From Pseudomonadales bacterium (GTDB lineage: Bacteria > Pseudomonadota > Gammaproteobacteria > Pseudomonadales > JAHEIH01): 5,539 nt of DNA. Position 1 is the first letter of the stretch. The number at the start of each line of letters is the position of its first letter. The stretch is taken from the NCBI GenBank assembly GCA_023255355.1, contig JALRIU010000191.1, positions 1 through 5,539 on the forward strand. Direction: 5' to 3'. The translations under genes were made by a program, and so were the position numbers. Below the pieces are notes generated by a model, which saw nothing but the letters and a program-made list of their open reading frames with translations, was not told the DNA's origin and made no database searches. Below are positions 1-5,539 of the stretch, one piece after another.

Positions 1-491
1 CAGCGCAGTGGTTGGCACCCCAACAAGCGCCAAACAGCCAAACCGCTGTACTGGTAGAAATTGACGGTGTACTTTGGGGGCGATACCTGTTTACCACCCA
101 GGTGCGTCCAGGCATTGCTGAACTCTTTCAAAGGTTGGGCAACAGCTATCAGCTCAGTGTGCTTTCAGGAGACCAAGACAGCGATCGGGCGCTTTTAGAG
201 AAGCTCGTCCCCCCCGGCACTCCTTTGTTGTTCCACCAAAAGCCACAAGACAAACTCGATTATATCAAAACCCTTCAAGATCGGGGAGCACGAGTGATGA
301 TGGTCGGAGACGGGCTCAACGATGCAGGAGCCTTAGCTCAAGCTCAAGTTGGGGTGGCCATTACGGAACAGGTTGCCGTGTTTACACCTGCCTCTGACGT
401 GATTATTCAAGCGGATTTACTGGCGCAACTCGACCGGATTCTGGCCCTTTCAAAAAGCGGCATGGTCATGTTCATTCGTCGTGAAATTTAG
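1..491 (+). CDS. Heavy-metal P-type ATPase (CcoI-like), C-terminal part, 5' partial and truncated at 3' end
   Basis: This is the end of a P1B-type ATPase that would move copper or a related cation across the inner membrane. The frame is open to the window edge (first full codon at 3), so the gene starts upstream; the TTG at 12 is not a real start. Visible parts are the end of the nucleotide-binding/phosphorylation unit: a small beta segment (VLVEIDGV), the TVRP-like block (TQVRPGI), LSGD at 162-173, the KPQDKLDYI block, and the hinge motif GDGLND at 306-323 followed by AGALAQAQVGVAI. The wording 'PQDKLDYIKTLQ' and 'ASDVII' matches the subgroup found with cbb3 oxidase genes. Family members continue for roughly 70 more residues with two helices ending in an 'AAILMP..SS' block. 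Here the frame stops right after LSKSGMVMFIRREI, and no other frame downstream restores that end. The protein is probably non-functional or altered. The family call is firm; the metal and the CcoI role are inferred. Confidence 0.85.
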   Translation, partial: AQWLAPQQAPNSQTAVLVEIDGVLWGRYLFTTQVRPGIAELFQRLGNSYQLSVLSGDQDSDRALLEKLVPPGTPLLFHQKPQDKLDYIKTLQDRGARVMMVGDGLNDAGALAQAQVGVAITEQVAVFTPASDVIIQADLLAQLDRILALSKSGMVMFIRREI

Positions 492-1364
492 GCCTAGATA
501 TAACGCACCAAAAATCCCCACTAACGATAACATCACTGCTTCAATGGGTGTCGTTAATAAAAATAGCATCACAATTAATACCGGTAAAAACATACTCGCT
601 TGTGCGCCGGCAAAACTTGCTAAGAAGTAATATGCAATTGTAATAGTCAATCCAATGAGCCGAGGCTTATGACTTGCATGTAATTTAGGTGCCGACAATT
701 TGCGTAACCTATAAACCCAAAGGCAAGCAATAATAAGAGACGTAGTAAAAAGGAGGTTGGGCCAGGTAGCTTTTGCAACGCCGAATAACCCGATTAGAAT
801 AAGCGCGACAAATAAACTCGTCACCCATCCTATGAAAAGTTGAAATGCTGCGCGAATTCTTACCGAAGGGTCATTGATATCATTAGTTAAGCAGGTATGC
901 AGAGGGAGCGCGATGACTAAACTGGACATTTCTAAACGATAAACAAAAGCATGTGCCTCTTGTATGGTGCTTATTTGTTCTGCCGCAAAGATAACAATAA
1001 TGAACACTAAAGTTGCGATTAGCCTCAACCGATCATGTATTAGTGTCATAAACATGAATAAGATTAAAGGTTCAAGTGCAATCGGCATGTATTGATTTTT
1101 TGCCACGATGAATGTGCTCATGCCTAAAATCATTGCAGCAAGAAGCAAGTTAAGGATGTCTTTGTGGTGTGAATTCTTTGTAAAATTTACGCTAAATAAA
1201 ATAGAGATGACAAAAAGGGTAAAAACAAGCGTGCTTTTAAATATATGCTGCGCAATAAAGTTGCCGGTCAGTTCATTGATGGCAATAATGCCAATCATAA
1301 CTAAACCAATGGCTAGTGCGCCTCGAATTACGAGGGAGTATCTAATTGAATCAAGTTGTGTCAC
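450..1364 (-). CDS. Polytopic membrane protein of unknown family, possibly truncated at C-terminus
   Basis: A 304-residue, very hydrophobic protein with about nine to eleven predicted membrane segments (roughly residues 10-30, 43-61, 69-88, 95-109, 113-130, 146-158, 174-196, 203-219, 236-252, 256-272 and 275-292). I do not recognise the family. The start is GTG at 1364: an in-frame stop lies three codons upstream and no earlier start exists. No clear Shine-Dalgarno sequence precedes it. The last helix ends at 'GALYLGL', and the remaining tail (NFTTNEHDHAAF) is antisense to the ATPase coding sequence, so the natural C-terminus may be missing. The layout, a multi-helix region ending abruptly, resembles the membrane input module of a bacterial sensor (for example one with a GGDEF or kinase output) that has lost its cytoplasmic domain, but it could also be a complete small membrane protein. 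Codons are more AT-rich than in the ATPase fragment. It lies downstream of the esterase on the same strand, with a terminator in between. Confidence 0.7.
   Translation of the reverse strand: MTQLDSIRYSLVIRGALAIGLVMIGIIAINELTGNFIAQHIFKSTLVFTLFVISILFSVNFTKNSHHKDILNLLLAAMILGMSTFIVAKNQYMPIALEPLILFMFMTLIHDRLRLIATLVFIIVIFAAEQISTIQEAHAFVYRLEMSSLVIALPLHTCLTNDINDPSVRIRAAFQLFIGWVTSLFVALILIGLFGVAKATWPNLLFTTSLIIACLWVYRLRKLSAPKLHASHKPRLIGLTITIAYYFLASFAGAQASMFLPVLIVMLFLLTTPIEAVMLSLVGIFGALYLGLNFTTNEHDHAAF
485..492. other. Probable rearrangement breakpoint between ATPase gene and membrane-protein gene
   Basis: ATPase-like sequence on the + strand is recognisable up to about 'FIRR' (near 484) and stops at the TAG at 489-491. 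On the - strand the hydrophobic protein is coherent down to 'GALYLGL', whose last Leu codon is the complement of that same TAG. Everything from here leftwards in the - frame is antisense ATPase. The simplest reading is a join made by deletion, inversion or insertion that removed the 3' ends of both convergent genes. No flanking direct repeat, inverted repeat or transposase is visible, so the mechanism is unknown and the exact base is approximate. Confidence 0.45.
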
Positions 1365-1397
1365 GGTTTGTTATCATTTTTAAGAAATAATATAAAA

Positions 1398-1425
1398 ATA
1401 ATAATTCAACTTTAGCGCTTCGCAA
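1398..1425 (-). promoter_or_regulatory. Possible sigma70 promoter for the membrane-protein gene
   Basis: Read on the - strand, TTGCGA (1425-1420) is followed after 16 bp by TATTAT (1403-1398), a 4/6 and a 5/6 match to the -35 and -10 consensus. Transcription would begin near 1391, about 27 bases before the GTG start. The region is AT-rich, which favours promoter function but also makes chance matches common. A direct repeat CAACTTT (1407-1413 and 1423-1429, 16 bp apart) overlaps it; its meaning is unknown. Confidence 0.3.
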
Positions 1426-1457
1426 CTTTTTGTGACAAAACTTTAAATAACATTATG

Positions 1458-1489
1458 AAGGAAATAAGGGCAGGAATTACCTGCCCTTA
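1458..1489 (-). terminator. Rho-independent terminator of the carboxylesterase gene
   Basis: A perfect 10-bp inverted repeat (TAAGGGCAGG at 1465-1474 and its complement at 1480-1489) encloses a 5-base loop. On the - strand it begins four bases after the esterase stop codon and is followed by a short T-rich run (TTTCCTT). The opposite side lacks a T-run, so it works mainly for leftward transcription. It should separate the esterase transcript from the membrane-protein gene downstream. Confidence 0.75.
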
Positions 1490-1493
1490 AGAT

Positions 1494-3062
1494 TTAGTGC
1501 TTAACTAGATGTTTTTTTACGAGAGCTAAGCGTGCAGCAAATGGATCGTTGCCAAATTTAGGTGTGGCGTCATTATCCAATGTCATCATCCCATTTGGAG
1601 CATCAGCATACGTTTTCCATTCTGGAAGTCCTTCGCCATTAGGATTGCCTGTTAAGGCAAAGTTGACGACATAACGGTGCATATAATCCGCTGCCTGGCT
1701 ATCCAATGCTGTTGTTTTATCAAGATATTTCGCTTTTTCTGTATTAAAGAAGAACGGAATTTCACTCGCGTGTGGCGCACCAGAGCGATCCTCTAATGAC
1801 TCGGCAACATAGCCAAACCGGTAGGTGTAAGCATTGTGGCCCATCTTAGTGAAGCGTTCTGCTTGAAGCCCTACAGAGGCTTGCATCATATTGTCCTGAC
1901 CTACAGCCATGATCAATGAGCGCAAATCTGCGTCACCGTTTGGATCGTAAACTTTTGCTGCTTCTGCGGCATCTTCGCCAAACATGGCAAACAATTCTTC
2001 TTTGCTAGCTGCACCCAAGAAACCGATATCGTTGAGCGTTGAGCCAACCATAATATCAACCGGGTTTAGGTCAGCGTCGGATAAGCTGTAACCGTCTGTT
2101 ATAAATTGATCATCACGCACTGAGCCGCCAATATAGGACTTGGCATATGCGCCTGGGTTGGTGAACATTTCCATTAAGCTAACACCTTGTGCGACAGCAT
2201 CGGCTGGAAGGGCTCGCAATGCCGCTAGGGCTTCTGGACCGTCGCCTTCAATGTTGTTAAGGCTAGCAAAGTGAGTGCCTTTTTCGTTTTGAGTGGCTTT
2301 GTCGATGTCGCTTGTGCGTTCAAGGTAGCTACCTGACATGACGATTGCTTTATTAAACATACCTTTCACGCCAGGATAGCGCAGTAAGTAATTGACTGAC
2401 ATACCACCTGCAGACTCACCCATGATGGTCACGTTGCTTGGATCGCCACCAAAGGCTGCAATATTATCGTGAATCCATTTGATCGCTAGGTATTGGTCTT
2501 GTATGCCAAAGTTTGGCGATTCATCAAGGGCAGGATGGGCAAAGTGACCAAAGCGAGCTAAGCGGTAGTTATAGCTGGCAAATACCAAACCGTCACGGGC
2601 AAAGGCGCTACCATTATAAGTCGCTGGAGAGGCGCCACCATTAACGAAGCCGCCGCCGTGGATCCACACAATAACAGGTTTGTTTTTGTAGTCAGCTTTA
2701 GTCCAAACATTGACATAGAGGCAGTCTTCAGCAGGTTCTGTGCCGAGTGGCGCTGCATCGCTAGGGAAGGGGATTTGCATGCAGTCGTTTCGGTATTCGG
2801 TTGCTGCAAGCGTTCCTTCGTGTTTGTTGGCCGGTATTGGTGCTGCCCAACGCAGGTCGCCTACAGGAGGTTGGGCGTATGGAATACCTAGGTAGGCTTG
2901 TACTCCATTATTTATTTTACCTTGTATCATGCCCTGGCTTAGTTGCACTGTGGGTTCACTAGGATTTGCTGTGATAGTTGGTGTAGTTTCTTGTTTCATA
3001 CAACCCGTTAGTATTGCGGCGGTTATAGCGGCCGCTAAGGTAATTTTTTGGTTAATTTTCAT
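1494..3062 (-). CDS. Type-B carboxylesterase family lipoprotein
   Basis: A 522-residue alpha/beta hydrolase of the carboxylesterase type-B family (COesterase, Pfam PF00135), close to the usual length. It would hydrolyse carboxylic esters in the periplasm or on the outer membrane. The N-terminus is a lipoprotein signal with lipobox LTGC (Cys21). Met at +2 gives no inner-membrane retention signal, so the outer membrane is likely. Family landmarks in order: YLGIPYAQPPVG (57-68), EDCLYVNVW (112-120), oxyanion-hole HGGGF (135-139), nucleophile elbow GESAGG with Ser217, and catalytic His431 in GAPHASEIPFFF. Cys94 and Cys114 sit where the family's first disulfide forms. The third triad member is normally Glu in a DEG motif; here the region reads GSTLNDIGF, so Asp345 may serve instead. 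No good ribosome binding site precedes the ATG: GAGG lies about 15 bases away. It is transcribed divergently from the isomerase operon across a shared operator. An acyl, acetyl or feruloyl ester on a glycan is a plausible substrate, but this is inference. Confidence 0.92.
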   Translation of the reverse strand: MKINQKITLAAAITAAILTGCMKQETTPTITANPSEPTVQLSQGMIQGKINNGVQAYLGIPYAQPPVGDLRWAAPIPANKHEGTLAATEYRNDCMQIPFPSDAAPLGTEPAEDCLYVNVWTKADYKNKPVIVWIHGGGFVNGGASPATYNGSAFARDGLVFASYNYRLARFGHFAHPALDESPNFGIQDQYLAIKWIHDNIAAFGGDPSNVTIMGESAGGMSVNYLLRYPGVKGMFNKAIVMSGSYLERTSDIDKATQNEKGTHFASLNNIEGDGPEALAALRALPADAVAQGVSLMEMFTNPGAYAKSYIGGSVRDDQFITDGYSLSDADLNPVDIMVGSTLNDIGFLGAASKEELFAMFGEDAAEAAKVYDPNGDADLRSLIMAVGQDNMMQASVGLQAERFTKMGHNAYTYRFGYVAESLEDRSGAPHASEIPFFFNTEKAKYLDKTTALDSQAADYMHRYVVNFALTGNPNGEGLPEWKTYADAPNGMMTLDNDATPKFGNDPFAARLALVKKHLVKH

Positions 3063-3099
3063 GGTGGTTTAATCTGACCTCGTTATTATTGACACTCGT

Positions 3100-3105
3100 A
3101 TTGTA
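3100..3105 (-). promoter_or_regulatory. Possible -10 box for the esterase gene
   Basis: On the - strand TACAAT is a 5/6 match to the -10 consensus. It overlaps the edge of the operator and would start transcription about 30 bases before the esterase ATG. No convincing -35 box lies 16-18 bp upstream, so it may need an activator or may be a chance match. Confidence 0.3.
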
Positions 3106-3115
3106 AACGCTTACA
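3102..3115. promoter_or_regulatory. LacI/GalR-family operator
   Basis: TGTAAACGCTTACA is a near-perfect palindrome centred on CG, with five of six outer base pairs matched per side. This is the typical shape of LacI-family sites, and it fits the cre-type consensus TGWAARCGYTWNCW at every position. It sits between the divergent promoters. Regulators of this family usually answer to a sugar or sugar derivative. No regulator gene is present in the window, so the protein that binds here is unknown. Confidence 0.7.
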
Positions 3116-3173
3116 TTCGATCCCTATTTATTCTATAGCAGTCATCTTAATTTTAAACATAAGGATAACAAAC

Positions 3174-4127
3174 ATGACAATCTCTCGTCGTCAATTTCTT
3201 GGTACATCGGCCGTCAGTGCGCTTAGTTTGGGGGCTTTAATTGGTTGTCAAAAAGCTAGCGTTGCCAAACCTGCGGCGCAATATGGGATTCAGGCCTATA
3301 TGGTGCGTGAATCTTTCATGCAAGACGTGGCTGGTACGGTTGAGAAATTAGCTAAAGCAGGCTTTAAAGAACTTGAACTATTTGGTCTGGGTTCAGGTTG
3401 GATGTTCCCCGCTGATACAATTTTTGGAAAATCGCCTCAAGAATTTAGAGCTATATTAGACGCTAATGGTATGTCTGCTCCCGCCGCGCATATCATGGGC
3501 GAATACGATAAAGATTTGTTGAAACGTATGGGTGATGTCGCAGGTTTCAATACTGTCATTGAGGCAGTAGGCGCTGAGTTGATGCATACAGTTGATGGCC
3601 AATTGGCAATCAAACCAATTACTGAAGAGCGTGTATTGGCTCAAATGGCAGCAAGACTTAATGCAACCGGTCGTGATTTTGCCAGTTCAGGTATGCGTTT
3701 TGCCTACCACAACCACCATGTTGAATTTGCATCAATAGAGAGCCATGTCGATGATGACGATGTGGTTGGCTATGACTTTATTATGGCAAACACCGATCCG
3801 GATTTGGTCAAAATTGAATTTGATTTTGGATGGGTTACAGCAGCGGGTCGCAACCCAATTGATATGCTTAACCACTATGGTTCGCGTGTTATCTCTTGTC
3901 ACTTAAAGGATTACGACGCGGCTCAGTTTACTACTGAGCTTGAGCCATTTACCATGGCCTGGTCTGAGCGTTTGGTTACTCCGGGTGCAGGCGCCATCGA
4001 TTTTCCAGCATTAGTTAAATTACTCGATCAATACGGCGTTAACCAGCGTTTCATTGAAGTTGATGTAACTCCTGATCCATTTGGGGATGCTGTTAAGGGC
4101 CTTGTTTATTTGAAAAACCTTGGTTAA
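3174..4127 (+). CDS. Tat-exported sugar phosphate isomerase/epimerase-like TIM-barrel lipoprotein
   Basis: A 317-residue protein of the xylose isomerase-like TIM-barrel superfamily (AP endonuclease 2, Pfam PF01261), normal in length for the exported members. The N-terminus has a twin-arginine signal SRRQFL (residues 4-9), a hydrophobic stretch, and a lipobox-like LIGC (Cys25), so it is probably exported folded and lipid-anchored. Conserved barrel features are YGIQAYMVRE (strand 1), FKELELFG (64-71), FAYHNHHVEF (176-185), KIEFDFGW (213-220), SCHLKDY (241-247) and RFIEVD (292-297). His181, Glu215, Asp217, His243 and Glu295 are likely metal or substrate ligands. Being outside the cytoplasm, it is unlikely to meet phosphorylated sugars despite the family name; epimerisation, isomerisation or lyase chemistry on a free or oxidised (for example 3-keto) sugar fits better, as an inference. 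The ATG has a good AAGGAT site seven bases upstream. It is the first gene of an operon with the Sde182-like gene. Confidence 0.9.
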   Translation: MTISRRQFLGTSAVSALSLGALIGCQKASVAKPAAQYGIQAYMVRESFMQDVAGTVEKLAKAGFKELELFGLGSGWMFPADTIFGKSPQEFRAILDANGMSAPAAHIMGEYDKDLLKRMGDVAGFNTVIEAVGAELMHTVDGQLAIKPITEERVLAQMAARLNATGRDFASSGMRFAYHNHHVEFASIESHVDDDDVVGYDFIMANTDPDLVKIEFDFGWVTAAGRNPIDMLNHYGSRVISCHLKDYDAAQFTTELEPFTMAWSERLVTPGAGAIDFPALVKLLDQYGVNQRFIEVDVTPDPFGDAVKGLVYLKNLG

Positions 4128-4132
4128 TGGAG
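4128..4132 (+). promoter_or_regulatory. Ribosome binding site of the Sde182-like gene
   Basis: TGGAG lies directly after the isomerase stop codon and eight bases before the ATG at 4141. It supports this start over the in-frame ATG three codons later, and supports translation from a shared transcript. Confidence 0.6.
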
Positions 4133-4140
4133 TTCCCATT

Positions 4141-5539
4141 ATGAGAAAAATGCTTGGCGTGATTTTGTTGGCGCTATCGTCGCTAGCTTTTGCTAAACCG
4201 CAATTAGTCGTGCTAACTGATATCGGTAATGAACCCGATGACCAGATGTCGCTTGTGCGTTTGATGATGTATAGCAATGACATTGAATTGCGTGCCTTGG
4301 TGGCGACTACGTCTACTTGGCAACGCGATAAGCGGCAAGTACATATGGTTTACGACATTATTGATGCGTATGAAAAAGTCCTTCCTAACCTAGAACAACA
4401 CGCTGATGGTTGGCCAGCTGCGCAAACCATCCGGGATCGCGTCTTCATTGGTCCCGAAGGTTATGGTATGGCCGGTATTGATGCTGAAAATATTTCAGCT
4501 GGCGCTAAAGCGTTAATTGACGTGGTTGATAGTACATCTCAAAGGGTTTGGGTGTCGGTGTGGGGTGGGGCAAATACCTTGGCTGAAGCCATGCAGCATG
4601 TTCGTAATACCCGTTCTGCAGCTGAGGTGGAGGCCTTTCAAAAAGGCATAATTGTCTACTCAATTTCTGACCAAGACGACGCGGGTGTTTGGATTCGTAA
4701 AGAATTTCCTCTTATTGAATACATCAATTACCCCACAAACCAAAATGGTGAAGAGTACGCCTACGCCACCTGGACTGGCATTGCCGGTGACCGTTACTAT
4801 CGCAATGGTGACGGCGCAGAGTTTAGCTGGGTGAGCCAAGAGTGGTTACAAGCCAACATACGCGATCAAGGGATTATGGGTGCGGCTTACCCTAAACACT
4901 GGTTCATTATGGAAGGTGATACACCTTCATTTTTGAGCTTAATTCCAAATGGCTTGCATTCAGATATGGCGCCTAACTGGGGCGGTTGGGGTGGCCGTTA
5001 TATTTTGCGCACTCCCCGCTATGAATCCCATGATATTTGGACTCAAGGCGGTGATTTGTTTTCGCGGGTAACTTCAGCCGATACCATTCAGCTCAAGGAT
5101 CGCGAGGTATCTTCAGATCATGCAACGATTTGGCGTTGGCGTCCCCAGTTCCAAAGTGATTTTGCCGCGCGGATGCGCTGGTCGTTGCCAAACAATGCCA
5201 AAGCTAATCACCCACCTAACGTAATAGTGAATGGTCAAAGCAACGCCGAGCCGATATACGTTACCATGCAAGTCGGCGATGAACTTCAGTTTGACGCCGC
5301 AGGCACAGTTGACCCAGATAATGATGCCTTGAGTTATGAGTGGTTTCATTACCCAGAAGCGGGCTACAGCAAAGGTCAAAGTATGGCAGGTTTGGAACTA
5401 TCTGCTGTAAATACAGACACAGTTACCGTAAAGGCGACATCAAGTTGTCGTGATGTGTGGCTGCCCAATATGATGCCTTGTTCTCCAGAGGGCGTGGCGC
5501 ACTTAATTTTATCGGTAAGCGATAGTGGATCACCTTCAT
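4141..5539 (+). CDS. Sde182-like secreted protein: nucleoside-hydrolase-like (DUF1593) domain plus C-terminal beta domain, 3' partial
   Basis: The frame is open from ATG 4141 to the window end (466 codons seen). A Sec signal peptide (residues 1-18, predicted cut after LAFA) sends it to the periplasm or outside. The main domain resembles the DUF1593 / Sde182 nucleoside-hydrolase-like family (PF07632), named after a cellulose-binding protein of Saccharophagus degradans. Family landmarks are TDIGNEPDDQMSLVR (26-40), which parallels the Asp-rich calcium loop of nucleoside hydrolases; SVWGGANTLAEA (139-150); SISDQDDAGVWIR (174-186); and the HSDMAPNWGGWGGRY block (273-287). The ligand-type Asp27, Asp33 and Asp34 are kept, so ribosyl- or glycosyl-hydrolase chemistry is possible, though not shown by sequence. 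From about residue 357 (HPPNVIVNG) an Ig-like beta domain begins, matching the Sde0182-type C-terminal domain; its Cys pair (446, 458) may form a disulfide. The window cuts this domain. It follows the isomerase gene by 13 bp. Family call confident; substrate unknown. Confidence 0.88.
   Translation, partial: MRKMLGVILLALSSLAFAKPQLVVLTDIGNEPDDQMSLVRLMMYSNDIELRALVATTSTWQRDKRQVHMVYDIIDAYEKVLPNLEQHADGWPAAQTIRDRVFIGPEGYGMAGIDAENISAGAKALIDVVDSTSQRVWVSVWGGANTLAEAMQHVRNTRSAAEVEAFQKGIIVYSISDQDDAGVWIRKEFPLIEYINYPTNQNGEEYAYATWTGIAGDRYYRNGDGAEFSWVSQEWLQANIRDQGIMGAAYPKHWFIMEGDTPSFLSLIPNGLHSDMAPNWGGWGGRYILRTPRYESHDIWTQGGDLFSRVTSADTIQLKDREVSSDHATIWRWRPQFQSDFAARMRWSLPNNAKANHPPNVIVNGQSNAEPIYVTMQVGDELQFDAAGTVDPDNDALSYEWFHYPEAGYSKGQSMAGLELSAVNTDTVTVKATSSCRDVWLPNMMPCSPEGVAHLILSVSDSGSPS

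Larger units (their letters stand above)
3089..3117 (+). promoter_or_regulatory. Sigma70 promoter for the isomerase/Sde182-like operon
   Basis: A perfect -35 box TTGACA (3089-3094) is followed after exactly 17 bp by TACATT (3112-3117), a 4/6 match to the -10 consensus. Transcription would start near 3124, giving a leader of about 50 bases. The operator at 3102-3115 fills the spacer and overlaps the -10 box, so a bound repressor would block RNA polymerase. Confidence 0.6.
3063..3173. promoter_or_regulatory. Divergent intergenic regulatory region between esterase and isomerase genes
   Basis: This 111-bp gap separates the - strand esterase from the + strand isomerase operon. It contains the operator at 3102-3115, a right-facing promoter at 3089-3117, a left-facing TACAAT hexamer at 3100-3105, and the ribosome binding site AAGGAT just before the isomerase ATG (seven bases spacing). 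All promoter elements cluster on the operator, as expected for a jointly repressed divergent locus. Confidence 0.7.

Noticed and set aside
12..14. TTG as the start of the ATPase-like gene
   Set aside because: The frame is open upstream to the window edge and the family needs several hundred more N-terminal residues, so this is an internal Leu codon.
1108..1383. Open frame of 91 codons on the + strand
   Set aside because: It lies antisense inside the membrane-protein gene, has no ribosome binding site, and its composition reads like a shadow of that gene.
1465..1489. Hairpin as a bidirectional terminator or insertion-sequence end
   Set aside because: Only the leftward side has a T-rich run, there is no matching repeat elsewhere, and no transposase is present; a simple terminator for the esterase explains it.
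2558..2891. Short open frames on both strands inside the esterase gene
   Set aside because: The esterase frame here carries conserved family motifs (oxyanion hole, EDCLYVNVW), so the overlapping frames are chance openings.
4020..4283. Open frame on the - strand across the isomerase/Sde182-like junction
   Set aside because: It is antisense to two well-supported genes and to their ribosome binding site, with no recognisable protein features.
4652..4834. 60-codon + strand frame inside the Sde182-like gene
   Set aside because: It is out of frame with a conserved domain (SDQDD block) and has no start signal.
5113..5379. 88-codon - strand frame near the right end
   Set aside because: It is antisense to the C-terminal part of the Sde182-like gene and shows no domain or start signal.
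1..5539. CRISPR array, tRNA, rRNA, integrase or toxin-antitoxin pair
   Set aside because: No regularly spaced repeats, cloverleaf-like segments or matching protein motifs were seen on either strand.

Overview
The window looks like chromosomal DNA of a marine-type, heterotrophic Gammaproteobacterium, probably close to Alteromonadales or Cellvibrionales. This rests on three things: a CcoI-like metal ATPase, a Tat-exported sugar isomerase-like lipoprotein, and a Sde182-like protein of the kind first noted in Saccharophagus. The genus is a guess. No rRNA, tRNA, CRISPR array, transposase or integrase is visible.

Left part (1-1364). The window opens inside the last third of a heavy-metal P1B-type ATPase on the + strand. 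Its soluble hinge region is clear, but the frame stops at 491, just where the final two membrane helices should start. A convergent - strand gene (450-1364) for a polytopic membrane protein of unknown family runs into the ATPase sequence. Its last dozen residues are simply the antisense of the ATPase 3' end. Both reading frames therefore cross what looks like a rearrangement breakpoint near 485-492.

Middle part (1365-3173). A short AT-rich spacer holds a plausible promoter for the membrane protein and a hairpin terminator for the next gene. That gene is a type-B carboxylesterase lipoprotein (1494-3062, - strand). Upstream of it, a 111-bp divergent intergenic region carries a LacI/GalR-type operator (TGTAAACGCTTACA, 3102-3115). 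The operator overlaps a good sigma70 promoter facing right and a -10-like hexamer facing left, so one repressor could control both directions.

Right part (3174-5539). Two + strand genes lie 13 bp apart and read as an operon. The first encodes a Tat-dependent, probably lipid-anchored TIM-barrel protein of the sugar phosphate isomerase/epimerase (AP endonuclease 2) superfamily. The second encodes a secreted Sde182-like protein with a nucleoside-hydrolase-like domain (DUF1593) and a C-terminal beta domain cut by the window end.

Taken together, the esterase, the isomerase-like protein and the Sde182-like protein form a divergent, probably sugar-regulated locus. All three products are exported, each by a different signal: Sec lipoprotein, Tat lipoprotein and Sec signal peptidase I. 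A role in periplasmic or surface processing of an esterified plant or algal glycan or glycoside is the best inference. The substrate cannot be read from the sequence.
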